A stretch of DNA of 64,000 nt from Desulforhopalus singaporensis (GCF_900104445.1 NZ_FNJI01000022.1:24244-88243); one strand, 5' to 3'. Shown: positions 55,549 to 64,000, numbered from the stretch's first letter. Translations and numbers: made by a program. Notes: generated by a model from the sequence alone, not told the origin.

Positions 55549-56511
55549 ATGAGCGCCAAAAAAACAGAATACGGTGAAGATCAAGATCTTTTGATGAAAA
55601 AGAGTGACCGGAGGACTTTTTTAAAAGGGTGCTCGGTTGCAGCGGCGGCCGCAAGTGCGGCCCTTACCTCGGGATGCATCCCGTCTGTTGCGGCCGAAAA
55701 CTCTGAAGAGATGAAACTGCGCTGGCAGGAATTTTTTAAGAAAAACTACCGGCTGATGACCCAGGAGGAAAAGGACGCAACGGTTGCACGGCTTGAGCGG
55801 CTGGCCAAGCTTCGTGACGGCCTTGACGTGCAGATGGGCAGTTATCCGCCCCTCAAGGGAGTCCTGTACGGCTACGGTTTCAATATAACGCGCTGTGAAG
55901 GTTTTATGGAGTGTGTTGCCGCCTGCGTAAAAGAGAACAACCTGGATCGTAAAACCAACACCCAGTACATAAGAATTTTTGAGATGGAGCCGGGAAAACT
56001 CGATCCGGGAACAGGCGACGGCCAGTATTATCACAAGGTTCCGGTAGAAAATAAATTTTATATGGGGACCCAGTGCTTTCACTGTGAAAATGCGCCATGC
56101 ACCAAGGCCTGTCCGACCAAGGCGACCTGGAGGGAACCGGACGGTATTGTGGTGGTGGATTATGACTGGTGCATCGGTTGCCGCTATTGCCAGGCGGCGT
56201 GTCCCTACTACGGGAGAAGGTTCAATTGGGGTAAACCGGAAATTCCCAGGCAAGAGATCAACCTCAGACAGCATTACCTCGGTAACCGCGTTCGGCCGAA
56301 AGGAAAAATGGAAAAATGCACCTTTTGCATCCAGCGGACCAGGAAAGGAAGGCTGCCCGCCTGCGTCGAGGCTTGTCCTACCGGAGCCCGTGTATTCGGC
56401 AACCTGCTTGATCCGGACAGCGAAATCCGCTATGTGCTCAAGCACAAGAAGGTGTTCAGGATGAAGGAGGAACTCGGGACCGACCCCAAATTCTGGTATT
56501 TCATAGATTGA
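55549..56511 (+). CDS. Tat-exported four-cluster ferredoxin subunit (NrfC/PsrB-like)
   Basis: 320 residues. Tat motif SDRRTFLKGCSVAAAAAS. Four Cys groups as in NrfC/DsrO: CEGFMECVAAC, CFHCENAPCTKAC, CIGCRYCQAAC and CTFCIQRTRKGRLPACVEAC. The first group has Phe119 where the second Cys of CxxC is expected, so that cluster may be altered or absent. It sits between the tetrahaem cytochrome and the NrfD subunit and should pass electrons from quinol oxidation to the cytochromes. GGAGAA site before the ATG. Confidence 0.87.
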   Translation: MSAKKTEYGEDQDLLMKKSDRRTFLKGCSVAAAAASAALTSGCIPSVAAENSEEMKLRWQEFFKKNYRLMTQEEKDATVARLERLAKLRDGLDVQMGSYPPLKGVLYGYGFNITRCEGFMECVAACVKENNLDRKTNTQYIRIFEMEPGKLDPGTGDGQYYHKVPVENKFYMGTQCFHCENAPCTKACPTKATWREPDGIVVVDYDWCIGCRYCQAACPYYGRRFNWGKPEIPRQEINLRQHYLGNRVRPKGKMEKCTFCIQRTRKGRLPACVEACPTGARVFGNLLDPDSEIRYVLKHKKVFRMKEELGTDPKFWYFID

Positions 56512-56522
56512 TTGGTGGCAAT

Positions 56523-57740
56523 ATGCGAACAGATCAGAAAAAAAACCTGCGAACCTTTGTTATCGATGTTATCCGCCTCAATCTTCGCGGTGGTGTCGGT
56601 ATCCAGATTTTCAGGCTGATACTTCTTGGGATTATGGGTTTTGGGGTATACGCCTATTCCTTTCAGGCCCGCTACGGGCTTTGTGTAACCGGCATGAACG
56701 ATATTGTCAGCTGGGGATTTTACATCTCCAATTTCACATTTCTGGTGGGGGTTGCGGCTGCCGCCGTCATGCTGATTTTACCCGCCTATGTTTTTCATGA
56801 TCCGGATTTCCATCGTGTGGTCATCATCGGTGAGGGAGTTGCCGTGGGAGCACTGGTGATGTGCCTCTCCTTCATTGTCGTCGATCTCGGCGGTCCGATG
56901 CAGGCGTGGCACCTTATTCCCGGTATCGGTATCTTTAATTTCCCCTCATCCATTCTTGCCTGGGACGTGGTGGTGTTAAACGGCTATCTGTTGCTCAACG
57001 GGCTGGTGCCTGCCTACATTCTCTACAATCATTACATGGGCCGTCCGGCCGATGAGAAAAAGTACCGGCCCTTTGTCTTTCTCTCGATTTTCTGGGCGTT
57101 CTCCATTCACATGGTCACCGCTTTTCTTTACCAGGGGCTGCCGGCAAGGCCTTTCTGGAACAATCCCCTGATGGGACCGCGTTTTCTCGCCTCGGCGTTT
57201 GCCGCCGGGCCGGCACTGATCACCCTCATCCTTGCGGTAATCCACAGTAGCACGACCTATAAAATAGACCGCTCCGTCTTCAACAAGCTGCGGTTGATCA
57301 TCGTTATTTCCGCGATCATCAATCTCATCATGTTGTTTTCCGAGGTGTTCAAGGAATTTTATTTTCCCACCCACCACTCAAGCTCGGCGGTTTACCTGTT
57401 TTTCGGTATGGATGGCCATAATTCCCTGGTGCCGTGGATATGGGCCTCGGTATGCATCAACCTGCTCTCCACGCTGGTGCTGGCGTTTAATCCCGGAAAA
57501 AACAATCCCAGGGTCCTGCTCCCTGCCTGTCTGTTCTTGTTTGTGGCAATCTGGATGGAAAAGGGAATCGGCCTTATCGTTCCCGGCCTTATCCCAAGTC
57601 CGCTGGGTGAGGTCGTAGATTACCTGCCTACCTGGGTGGAGCTTGCCGTAACTCTGGGTATATTTTCTCTTGGTGTCACCATTGTCACCTGGCTGGTCCG
57701 GGCGGCGCTGGTCATAGAAGAGGAGTATAACGGCAACTAA
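56523..57740 (+). CDS. NrfD/PsrC-family membrane quinol subunit
   Basis: 405 residues and about ten membrane helices. The segments GMNDIVSWGFYISNFTFLVGV, LGGPMQAWHL and the later PTHHSSSAVYLFFGMDGHNSLVPW match the long NrfD class (DsrP/HmcC/ActC type). Such proteins oxidise menaquinol and pass electrons to a partner FeS protein. ATG 56523 has GGTGG upstream; a TTG at 56508 that overlaps the previous stop is the alternative. It closes the nap operon and takes the place of NapC or NapGH. Confidence 0.87.
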   Translation: MRTDQKKNLRTFVIDVIRLNLRGGVGIQIFRLILLGIMGFGVYAYSFQARYGLCVTGMNDIVSWGFYISNFTFLVGVAAAAVMLILPAYVFHDPDFHRVVIIGEGVAVGALVMCLSFIVVDLGGPMQAWHLIPGIGIFNFPSSILAWDVVVLNGYLLLNGLVPAYILYNHYMGRPADEKKYRPFVFLSIFWAFSIHMVTAFLYQGLPARPFWNNPLMGPRFLASAFAAGPALITLILAVIHSSTTYKIDRSVFNKLRLIIVISAIINLIMLFSEVFKEFYFPTHHSSSAVYLFFGMDGHNSLVPWIWASVCINLLSTLVLAFNPGKNNPRVLLPACLFLFVAIWMEKGIGLIVPGLIPSPLGEVVDYLPTWVELAVTLGIFSLGVTIVTWLVRAALVIEEEYNGN

Positions 57741-57782
57741 AAGGGATATGGAGCAGCCGGTGCGGTGCTGTTTGTTGCGGGA

Positions 57783-59339
57783 TTATTTTTTCTTGCGCAG
57801 CCCGAGTCGGGTTGCGAGATTGTGAAGGTTGCTCCGGTCCATATCGAGCTCACGGGCGGCCGCGGCCCAGTTGCCGCTGTTGTGGTCAAGAGCACGGGTG
57901 ATCAGTTTTCTCTGGAACGAGTTGACCTCTTCACGAAAAGAGATGGCTTGCCCTGCGCCTGCCGGTTCTGTCAACCTGGCGGGGGCAACGTAAATCGCCG
58001 ATCCCAGGTCGCCTGCCAGATGTTCAGGGCGTATCTGCAGCAGATCATCCTTGCCCGGGGTGCGTGAAGCTTTGAGCACCGCTCTTGAGAGGATGTTGTC
58101 AAGCTCCCTTACGTTTCCCGGCCAGTCGTAGCGGCTTAAAAGAGCCAGGGCTTCTTCTGCGATCCGTACTTTTTCAAGGCCGAGTTTCTTTTGCCCCCGC
58201 TCAATGAAAAAGCCGGCAAGAATCGCTATGTCTTCTTTACGTTCGCGCAGCGGCGGAACGAATATGGGATAGACGTTGAGACGGTGAAACAGGTCGGCCC
58301 TGAATTTGCCGTCTCTCACCTCTGACTCAAGGTCACGGTTGGTCGCCGCAATCAGGCGAACGTCAGCGTGCAATACTTTTTCCGAGCCGATACGCTGGAT
58401 CTCCCCCTCCTGGATCACCCGCAGAATTTTAGCCTGTATTTCAAGAGACAGCTCCCCGATCTCGTCAAGGAACAGGGTCCCGCCGTCGGCCAGTTCAAAC
58501 TTCCCGGCCCGATCCCCGGCGGCACCGGTGTAGGCGCCCTTCACATGCCCGAACAGTTCGCTCTCAGCCAGGGAGTCAGGCAGGGCGGCACAGTTGAGAT
58601 AGAGCATCGCCTTGTCCCGGCGGCTGGAGTGGCGGTGGATGCCTCTTGCCACAAGTTCCTTCCCTGAACCGGTCTCTCCGAGGACGAGAATGGTAAAATC
58701 CGATTTGGCCACCAGCTCGATCTCCTGACGCAGTTTTCTGATCACCGCACTCTGTCCGAGAATATCGGAACCCCGCTGCAGCGCGACATCGTGCATCAGG
58801 TCGGAGGCGATCTGCCCCTGCCGTTTTGCTTTGTCCTCCAGCGCCTTGACCAGATCGGCCACCTGCATCTGTGCACCGGCCATCAGGCCGATCGTATGCA
58901 GGTACTGTTCCGGCAGGTAGTTGAATGCCCCCGGATCAAGTGAGTCGGCGGTGAGGACGCCGACCAGCTTGTCGTGGACATAAAGAGGGCAGCCCAGACA
59001 GGCATGGATATGGTGAAGGCCTTTGGGATCGACGGCCAGCATGCCGTCGAACGGGTCGGGCAGGGAACTGTCCTGTGAAAACAGGACCGGCCTTGAAGAA
59101 TTACAGATAATATCCAGGCGAGGATGGTCCTTTCGTTCATACACCCGGCCCATGGCATCCGGCGTCAGTCCCCTGGCCGCAAGGGGGATCAGTCTGTTTT
59201 TTTCCACCCGCAACAGGGTGGCGGCGTCGTAAGGGATGGCACGGTGCAGGGCTTCGAGTAATCGGTCGTAACGATCTTCGGCGCTTATTTCCGCGGTCAG
59301 GTCAAGTGCGATTGCGGCAAGAGTTTCCAATTTATCCAT
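57783..59339 (-). CDS. norR: NO-sensing sigma-54 activator NorR
   Basis: 518 residues: GAF domain, AAA+ domain, Fis-type HTH (NWAAAARELDMDRSNLHNLA). The GAF residues known to bind the NO-sensing iron in E. coli NorR are present in PDPFDG, HACLG and LTADSLD (Asp, Asp, His, Cys, Asp). The loop reads GAYTGA instead of GAFTGA; an aromatic residue is kept, so activation should remain possible. It is divergent from the NO reductase gene it should control. Confidence 0.93.
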   Translation of the reverse strand: MDKLETLAAIALDLTAEISAEDRYDRLLEALHRAIPYDAATLLRVEKNRLIPLAARGLTPDAMGRVYERKDHPRLDIICNSSRPVLFSQDSSLPDPFDGMLAVDPKGLHHIHACLGCPLYVHDKLVGVLTADSLDPGAFNYLPEQYLHTIGLMAGAQMQVADLVKALEDKAKRQGQIASDLMHDVALQRGSDILGQSAVIRKLRQEIELVAKSDFTILVLGETGSGKELVARGIHRHSSRRDKAMLYLNCAALPDSLAESELFGHVKGAYTGAAGDRAGKFELADGGTLFLDEIGELSLEIQAKILRVIQEGEIQRIGSEKVLHADVRLIAATNRDLESEVRDGKFRADLFHRLNVYPIFVPPLRERKEDIAILAGFFIERGQKKLGLEKVRIAEEALALLSRYDWPGNVRELDNILSRAVLKASRTPGKDDLLQIRPEHLAGDLGSAIYVAPARLTEPAGAGQAISFREEVNSFQRKLITRALDHNSGNWAAAARELDMDRSNLHNLATRLGLRKKK

Positions 59340-59340
59340 A

Positions 59341-59377
59341 GTTGCACAATGTACAACGTCGTTGTTTTAATTACAAC
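59341..59377. promoter_or_regulatory. Two NorR enhancer sites
   Basis: GTTGC-N7-ACAAC at 59341-59357 and GTTGT-N7-ACAAC at 59361-59377. Each contains the GT-N7-AC core of known NorR sites (the first with GC in place of GT). They are 20 bp apart, two turns of DNA. A weaker third (GTTGT-N7-TATAC) starts at 59386. Site 1 begins one base before the norR start, so NorR may also repress its own gene. Confidence 0.7.
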
Positions 59378-59438
59378 AAATTGTTGTTGTTTAAATGTAT
59401 ACATTGCTTTTAACTATTTGTAATAACGGCCTATAACT

Positions 59439-59455
59439 TTGGCATGTTTGTTGCT
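59439..59455 (+). promoter_or_regulatory. Sigma-54 promoter of the NO reductase gene
   Basis: TTGGCATGTTTGTTGCT fits YTGGCACGRNNNTTGCW with GG and GC exactly 10 bases apart. Expected start near 59467, 45 bases before the ATG. Confidence 0.85.
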
Positions 59456-59511
59456 TTCGGTACTGTAAGAGAGTTTTGTCATAGCCTCACAACAGTCAAA
59501 GGAGGATAAAA

Positions 59512-61818
59512 ATGGAAAATACGAAACGTCTGTGGTTGCTTTTGGGAGTGGTCATAGCTGCAACGATGTTTATTCTCGGCTGGTTCGGCAGGGAGCTGTA
59601 CCGCCAGGTGCCGCCGATACCGCAGCAGGTGGTGACCGTGGAAGGAAAACGGGTTATGACCCGCGATGATATTCTCCGTGGTCAGCTGGTGTGGCAATCA
59701 ATCGGCGGTCAGCAACTGGGATCGATCTGGGGCCATGGCGCCTATCAGGCTCCCGACTGGTCGGCCGACTGGCTGCATCGGGAAGCGACGGCGCTGCGGG
59801 ATATCCTGAGCATCAAGTTTTATCACCAGCCGTTTTCGGGCTTGGACAGTGTCGACCGTGCGGCGGTTAAAGCCCGCCTTAAAAAGGAGATGAGGACAAA
59901 TTCCTTTGACGGCGCAAGCGGCACGGTGACTGTATCTTCAGAACGTGCTGCGGCGATCGGGAAAACGGCGGAACACTATCTTGCACTGTTTGGCAGTGAC
60001 CAGGACCTGGCAGGGTTGAGAGAGTCTTACGCCCTTCATCGTAATGCGGTGCCGGACCCTGAGAGGCGCCGGGCGCTGACAGCATTTTTTTTCTGGACGT
60101 CCTGGGCGGCGTCAACCGAACGTCCGGAGATGAATTTTACCTACACCAACAACTGGCCCCACGAGCCGATGATCGACAACCGTCCGACAACGGCCAACCT
60201 TGTCTGGTCTATTATTTCGGTCGTTATCCTGATCGCCGGAATTGGAGGTCTTGTCTGGTATAAGGTTTTCACGGACCGCGAAGAGCAGGAGCCGCTTTGC
60301 GCTTCTACCGATCCGATGGACAAGATTGAGCTTACACCGTCCATGCGCGCTGCTGGAAAATACTGCTTGACCGTAATCGCCCTGTTTGTGGTCCAGTCAC
60401 TGCTTGGCGGGGTGCTGGCGCATTTTACGGTGGAGGGGAATTCATTTTACGGGATCGATCTTTCGGCAATTTTACCCTATTCAGTAGCCAGGACCTGGCA
60501 TATACAGCTTGCTCTGTTCTGGATTGCCACCGCTTTTCTGGCGGCGGGTTTATTTCTGGCTCCCGCGGTGGGAGGTCGTGAACCGAGGTTTCAGAAACAG
60601 GGGGTCAATGTTTTGTTCGGCGCCCTGCTCCTTGTCGTTTCCGGCTCGCTTGCTGGGGAGTGGCTGTCGGTAAAGCAGGTTTTCAACCTTGAAAACAGCT
60701 TCCTGTTTGGTCATCAGGGCTATGAATATATTGACCTTGGCAGATTCTGGCAGATACTGCTCTTTGTCGGCCTGGTGTTGTGGCTGATCCTGATGCTGCG
60801 CGGTCTGTGGCCGGCTTTTTCCCAAAAAGGCCATCGCCGCCAGCTGGTGCTGCTGTTTGCCGGCGCTTCGACCGCTATCGGTCTGTTTTATGGCGCAGGA
60901 TTTTTTTACGGTGCCAGGACCCATCTCACCATTATGGAATATTGGCGCTGGTGGGTTGTGCACCTGTGGGTTGAGGGGTTTTTCGAGGTGTTCGCCACCG
61001 TTGCCATCGCCTTTATCTTCACGCAACTGGGACTGATACGGGCACTTAGCGGTACCCGCGCGGTGCTTATTTCGTCGGCCATTTATCTGTTTGGCGGAAT
61101 TCCCGGAACCTTTCATCATCTTTATTTCAGCGGTACTCCGATTTCAATAACCGCGGTGGGCGCAACGTTCTCGGCGCTTGAGGTGGTTCCTCTGGCTCTT
61201 ATTGGCTACGAAGCCTGGGATACCTATCGGAAAACGTTTGTTGTCCACTGGATGGAAAAATATAAATGGCCCATCCGATTCTTCATGGGAGTGGCCTTCT
61301 GGAATCTTGTCGGTGCCGGTATTTTCGGTTTTCTGATTAATCCGCCCATTGCCCTCTATTACATGCAGGGGCTCAACACCACCCCTGTTCATGCCCATGC
61401 AGCCCTGTTCGGAGTCTACGGTTTGTTGTCGCTGGGGTTGATCCTCCTGGTTCTGCGGCGGTTGTACCCGGAGAATATATGGAATGAACGGCCGCTGGCC
61501 ATAGCCTTCTGGGCAATGAACGGAGGTCTTGCCTTGATGATTGGTCTCAGCATACTGCCAATCGGGCTTGCCCAGACCTGGGTGAGTATCGAGTATGGGT
61601 TGTGGTACGCACGAAGTGCCGACTTTATGCAGCTGCCTTTTCTTGAAACCCTGCGGTGGCTGCGGCTGGTCGGCGATACCGTTTTTCTTGCCGGGGTGGG
61701 TATGCTTGCATACTTTGTCGCGGGCCTTATCACCGGCTGGTCGTACCAGACCGATCATGCCGGGAAAAAACTGGAATTATCGCCCTGGCAGGGAAAACAG
61801 CGTGATTTATCGAGCTAA
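59512..61818 (+). CDS. norB: Quinol-dependent nitric oxide reductase (single-subunit qNOR)
   Basis: 768 residues, the length of qNOR/NorZ. The N-terminal part (about 40-220) is the cytochrome-c-like periplasmic domain without a CxxCH haem site, as expected when quinol is the donor. The rest is the haem-copper-like core: HIQLALFWIATAFLAAGLFLAP, WRWWVVHLWVEGFFEVFATV with its metal His and Glu, GTFHHLYFSG, and VHAHAALFGVYG. It reduces NO to N2O at the membrane. Strong AAAGGAGG site. Confidence 0.94.
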   Translation: MENTKRLWLLLGVVIAATMFILGWFGRELYRQVPPIPQQVVTVEGKRVMTRDDILRGQLVWQSIGGQQLGSIWGHGAYQAPDWSADWLHREATALRDILSIKFYHQPFSGLDSVDRAAVKARLKKEMRTNSFDGASGTVTVSSERAAAIGKTAEHYLALFGSDQDLAGLRESYALHRNAVPDPERRRALTAFFFWTSWAASTERPEMNFTYTNNWPHEPMIDNRPTTANLVWSIISVVILIAGIGGLVWYKVFTDREEQEPLCASTDPMDKIELTPSMRAAGKYCLTVIALFVVQSLLGGVLAHFTVEGNSFYGIDLSAILPYSVARTWHIQLALFWIATAFLAAGLFLAPAVGGREPRFQKQGVNVLFGALLLVVSGSLAGEWLSVKQVFNLENSFLFGHQGYEYIDLGRFWQILLFVGLVLWLILMLRGLWPAFSQKGHRRQLVLLFAGASTAIGLFYGAGFFYGARTHLTIMEYWRWWVVHLWVEGFFEVFATVAIAFIFTQLGLIRALSGTRAVLISSAIYLFGGIPGTFHHLYFSGTPISITAVGATFSALEVVPLALIGYEAWDTYRKTFVVHWMEKYKWPIRFFMGVAFWNLVGAGIFGFLINPPIALYYMQGLNTTPVHAHAALFGVYGLLSLGLILLVLRRLYPENIWNERPLAIAFWAMNGGLALMIGLSILPIGLAQTWVSIEYGLWYARSADFMQLPFLETLRWLRLVGDTVFLAGVGMLAYFVAGLITGWSYQTDHAGKKLELSPWQGKQRDLSS

Positions 61819-61981
61819 CCCGCTAACTTCGTGAAATATGCACCGTGACGAAAATGCCGGTCTGGGCTTACTGGGCGTGTAAGTCAGGCCGGCTTTGTCT
61901 GTTTGGTGCGGTGGGTGTTGCACCACGGTCGACTCTGTGATAAATTTTGTTCGACTATTAATTTCAACCAGCGGAAAAGAC

Positions 61982-62260
61982 ATGGAACTCACCTCGAAGC
62001 CCACAATACAAGAGGGGTATAAAGCCGAAACCTTTGACGGAGAAGTCATCCTCTATACGGTTGCGGGAACCAAGGCGGTTTATCTCAACGGGACGGCACA
62101 GCTCATCTGGCTCCTGTGTCAGCAGGACCTCAACGTCGGCGAGATCCAGGAGGCGCTGATCGAACAGTATCCGCAGCAGGCGGAGCAGATCAGAAGCGAT
62201 GTGATTGCAACCCTGGAAGACCTGCAGGAAAAAGGGGTTATAACTCTTTTGGATCAGTAG
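61982..62260 (+). CDS. PqqD-like protein (RiPP recognition element)
   Basis: 92 residues. The pattern YKAETFDGEVILYTVAGTK, then LNGTAQLIWLLC, then ATLEDLQEKGVITLLD is that of PqqD, a winged-helix domain that binds peptide precursors for radical-SAM enzymes. No precursor peptide or radical-SAM maturase is near. ATG 61982 has GGAAAAG upstream; longer frames lack a site. Many PqqD homologues act in pathways other than PQQ, so function stays open. Confidence 0.8.
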   Translation: MELTSKPTIQEGYKAETFDGEVILYTVAGTKAVYLNGTAQLIWLLCQQDLNVGEIQEALIEQYPQQAEQIRSDVIATLEDLQEKGVITLLDQ

Positions 62261-62277
62261 TCCCATGCTTTGCGCAC

Positions 62278-62299
62278 CGTTTCCCGGCAACCGGAAACG
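62278..62299. terminator. Short hairpin between convergent genes
   Basis: CGTTTCC-CGGCAACC-GGAAACG with 7-bp arms, 18 bases after the PqqD-like stop. No T-run; weak support. Confidence 0.3.
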
Positions 62300-62381
62300 T
62301 TGTCTGCCGTCCGGAAGATATTTTCAACAATAAAACGTGCGCATGCTGCTCCCGTACTTCAAAGGAGGTGGCCGTCGCCCA

Positions 62382-63581
62382 TTAATTTTTCGCTGTCCTT
62401 GTCGAGACATCGAGCAGGTAGTTGTCCAGGTTATGGTACAGCCGGTAGAGGCTGGCCAGAACGATATGCTCATGCTCTGTATGGTGGGACATCTCGCCGT
62501 CCGCTCCCCAGATCACCCCTGGTATTCCGCGATTTGCAAGGTGGCATGCGTCAGAGGCCCCATGTTCAAATCCCAGGATCGCCCCTCCGGAATGGGCCAG
62601 CAGCAGGTCGATGTATTTTGACGGCAGACTGGAGAACACCGGTGCACTTTCCAGAACTAAAACTTTTGACTGCACCGCTTTTTTTATATCTCCAAGAATT
62701 TCTTCAGGATCATCATTTTCAGTGTATCTTATGTCCAGGCTAGCCAGGGCTTTTTCCGGTACCATGTTGATGGAGCCGTTGCCCACCGTCAGGTTTGACA
62801 GTACCATGGTCTTGTGCCAGCGATCCTCCGTTGATCGGCTGAATAGCTCGCTTAGCTTTCGGTAGTCGCTTACCATCAGGTCAAAGGCGCTGTCTCCAAG
62901 CCACGGTCTTGCCGCATGCGCCGATTTCCCATGTGCTTCGAGCTGCAGCCTGATGATCCCTTTTTCCTTGTTGACAATAAGATCGGGGCCGCCGCCGTCG
63001 AGGGCGATGAAGAAATCGGTCTGGATCGCTTCACAGGCTTTTGCTGCCCCGTTTTTCCCGCCGATCTCCTCGTCTCCGGTCAGGAGCAGGCCGAAACAGA
63101 TGTCGCTTTTGCTGCCGCCGTCCCTTGATATTCGCTTCAAATGTTCCCGGTACAGGATCAGGGAGAGGGCAACCGCATATTTGTCGTCGATGGCACCGCG
63201 GCCGAAAAGGCGGCCGTCTTCTACCCAGGGCCTGAACAGTGCTGGATTGATCGTTTCGACCACATCAAAGTGACTCATCAGCAGTACCGGGATTTTTCCT
63301 TCCCTTGGAAGGACGATTATGGACGGTACGCCTTGATGGTGCATTCGCCTGTGGGGGATAGAGTGGCTGGAGAGCCAGTGGTGGATGAAATCGGCGCAAC
63401 GGTCTATTTCGTCTCTTTTCGAGTGGGTGGACGGTATCTCGATGAGTTCTGCGGTCAAATCAACAAGTTCTTGCTGCAGGGCGGTTTCCGGCAGCTTGTC
63501 GTGGTTGTCGATCTCTTCGCTGTAAAGTCGACGATAGTTCGAATCTGTTAAAGGCGATGGCGGTGTTTCGGATTTTTTCAC
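62382..63581 (-). CDS. M20-family metallopeptidase (ArgE/DapE type)
   Basis: 399 residues. Zinc-site motifs in order: LLMSHFDVV (His), GRGAIDDK (bridging Asp), LTGDEEIGG (catalytic Glu and ligand Glu), ALDGGGPD (Asp) and a C-terminal EMSHHTEHEHI (His). The dimerisation insert follows LQLEAHGKSAHA. It removes acyl or amino-acid groups from small peptides or amides. GTG start at 63581 without a clear ribosome site; single leftward gene. Confidence 0.9.
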   Translation of the reverse strand: MKKSETPPSPLTDSNYRRLYSEEIDNHDKLPETALQQELVDLTAELIEIPSTHSKRDEIDRCADFIHHWLSSHSIPHRRMHHQGVPSIIVLPREGKIPVLLMSHFDVVETINPALFRPWVEDGRLFGRGAIDDKYAVALSLILYREHLKRISRDGGSKSDICFGLLLTGDEEIGGKNGAAKACEAIQTDFFIALDGGGPDLIVNKEKGIIRLQLEAHGKSAHAARPWLGDSAFDLMVSDYRKLSELFSRSTEDRWHKTMVLSNLTVGNGSINMVPEKALASLDIRYTENDDPEEILGDIKKAVQSKVLVLESAPVFSSLPSKYIDLLLAHSGGAILGFEHGASDACHLANRGIPGVIWGADGEMSHHTEHEHIVLASLYRLYHNLDNYLLDVSTRTAKN

Positions 63582-63792
63582 GGAATTATTACATCAATAA
63601 GAGTGTGTGGCAGGAAAGTAGAACAGGTGCAGGGGTGTCTTTGTCGCTGTTTTGCCGGGAATTTATAGGTTAACAAGATTCTTAATCCAAGATCATTGCT
63701 GTCCAAAACAGGACAGAGTTGAAAACTGTTCGTTGATTTTACGGGGATCACAGAGTGCAAAACCCGCATTTTCAAAACCAGGTTGCTCTTTT
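63582..63792. other. Gap between the peptidase and the IS4-type remnant
   Basis: Contains the hairpin CTGTCC-AAAACA-GGACAG at 63699-63716. A partly similar sequence, GCTGTCCAAATCCTGGCAG, lies at 63813 inside the element. No gene was recognised. One end of the insertion sequence is probably here. Confidence 0.4.
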
Positions 63793-64000
63793 TCATTTTG
63801 CTATCCTTGTCGGCTGTCCAAATCCTGGCAGTCGAAGTTGCACCCCTGGAATATCTGGTGGATGGCCGAAAGGATCATGTAGCCAATCAACCAGGTCCCT
63901 ATAAGTGAAGAGATTCAGGCGCAACATGGTTGCCAGGTTTGACATTGACCACCCGAATTTCGACAGATGATGTAGGTATTTCAGTAAAAGCAAGGCGATA
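63793..64000 (-). CDS. IS4-family transposase, C-terminal end (cut by window edge)
   Basis: The minus-strand frame runs off the right edge and ends at 63793. It reads IALLLLKYLHHLSKFGWSMS, then LNLFTYRDLVDWLHDPF and ends near PGFGQPTRIAK. This matches the C-terminal tail of IS4-type transposases of the DUF4372 group (…YLLLxYLKFLSRxGWS…RLNLFxxRDLWxWL…PF…PP). The catalytic DDE residues lie outside the window, so whether the element is intact is unknown. Confidence 0.75.
   Translation of the reverse strand, partial: IALLLLKYLHHLSKFGWSMSNLATMLRLNLFTYRDLVDWLHDPFGHPPDIPGVQLRLPGFGQPTRIAK

Noticed and set aside
55621..56445. 274-residue minus-strand frame
   Set aside because: Antisense shadow of the four-cluster FeS subunit; composition follows the codon pattern of the real gene.

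Overview
The window comes from an anaerobic Gram-negative bacterium, most likely Desulfobacterota (a 'Deltaproteobacterium'). This is inferred from the gene set: a trimeric NAD-linked [FeFe]-hydrogenase with its HydEFG maturases, tungsten-type aldehyde:ferredoxin oxidoreductase, an MttB-family methyltransferase, three sigma-54 enhancer-binding regulators, and a periplasmic nitrate reductase joined to an FeS/NrfD-type membrane module. No rRNA, tRNA or CRISPR array was found.

Left part (1-10 kb). Positions 1-5036 hold the end of a tightly overlapping operon resembling aryl-polyene-type fatty acid/polyketide clusters: a partial unidentified gene, an MMPL exporter, a lipoprotein, a FabZ-like dehydratase, a hot-dog thioesterase and a ketosynthase. 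It is followed by a scar in which a frameshifted IS630 transposase fragment meets a fragment of a DnaB-like helicase. Next come a small exported protein of unknown function, an amino-acid/amine permease and an MttB-family methyltransferase. The last two are transcribed leftward from a region shared with a 1793-residue pseudokinase-AAA-GAF-sigma54 regulator (10390-15771). That region carries several palindromes.

Centre (16-36 kb). An A/T-rich sulfotransferase gene precedes hydG-hydE-aspA-like-hydF and then hydC-hydB-hydA, which form a complete maturation plus bifurcating-type hydrogenase locus. After it lie an MqsA-like zinc-finger/HTH regulator, a tandem universal stress protein, two small heat shock proteins, an EthD-like protein, a two-subunit molybdenum hydroxylase of the isoquinoline oxidoreductase type, and a CoA-transferase/GNAT fusion.

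Right part (36-64 kb). An AcrAB-OprM-like efflux operon ends with its own TetR gene and is preceded by an operator whose arms match the E. coli AcrR operator. A sigma-54-type promoter precedes a permease, an iron alcohol dehydrogenase and an AOR, with a convergent PAS/sigma-54 regulator. The nap locus (napD, napA, a NapB-like cytochrome with duplicated haem pairs, a second tetrahaem cytochrome, an FeS subunit and an NrfD subunit) has a class-II FNR-type promoter. It is followed by norR and a quinol NO reductase with NorR sites and a sigma-54 promoter. A stand-alone PqqD-like protein, an M20 peptidase and a truncated IS4-type transposase close the window.

Together the genes describe H2/NAD/ferredoxin redox balancing, aldehyde and methylamine-type substrate use, nitrate respiration with NO protection, and drug efflux.
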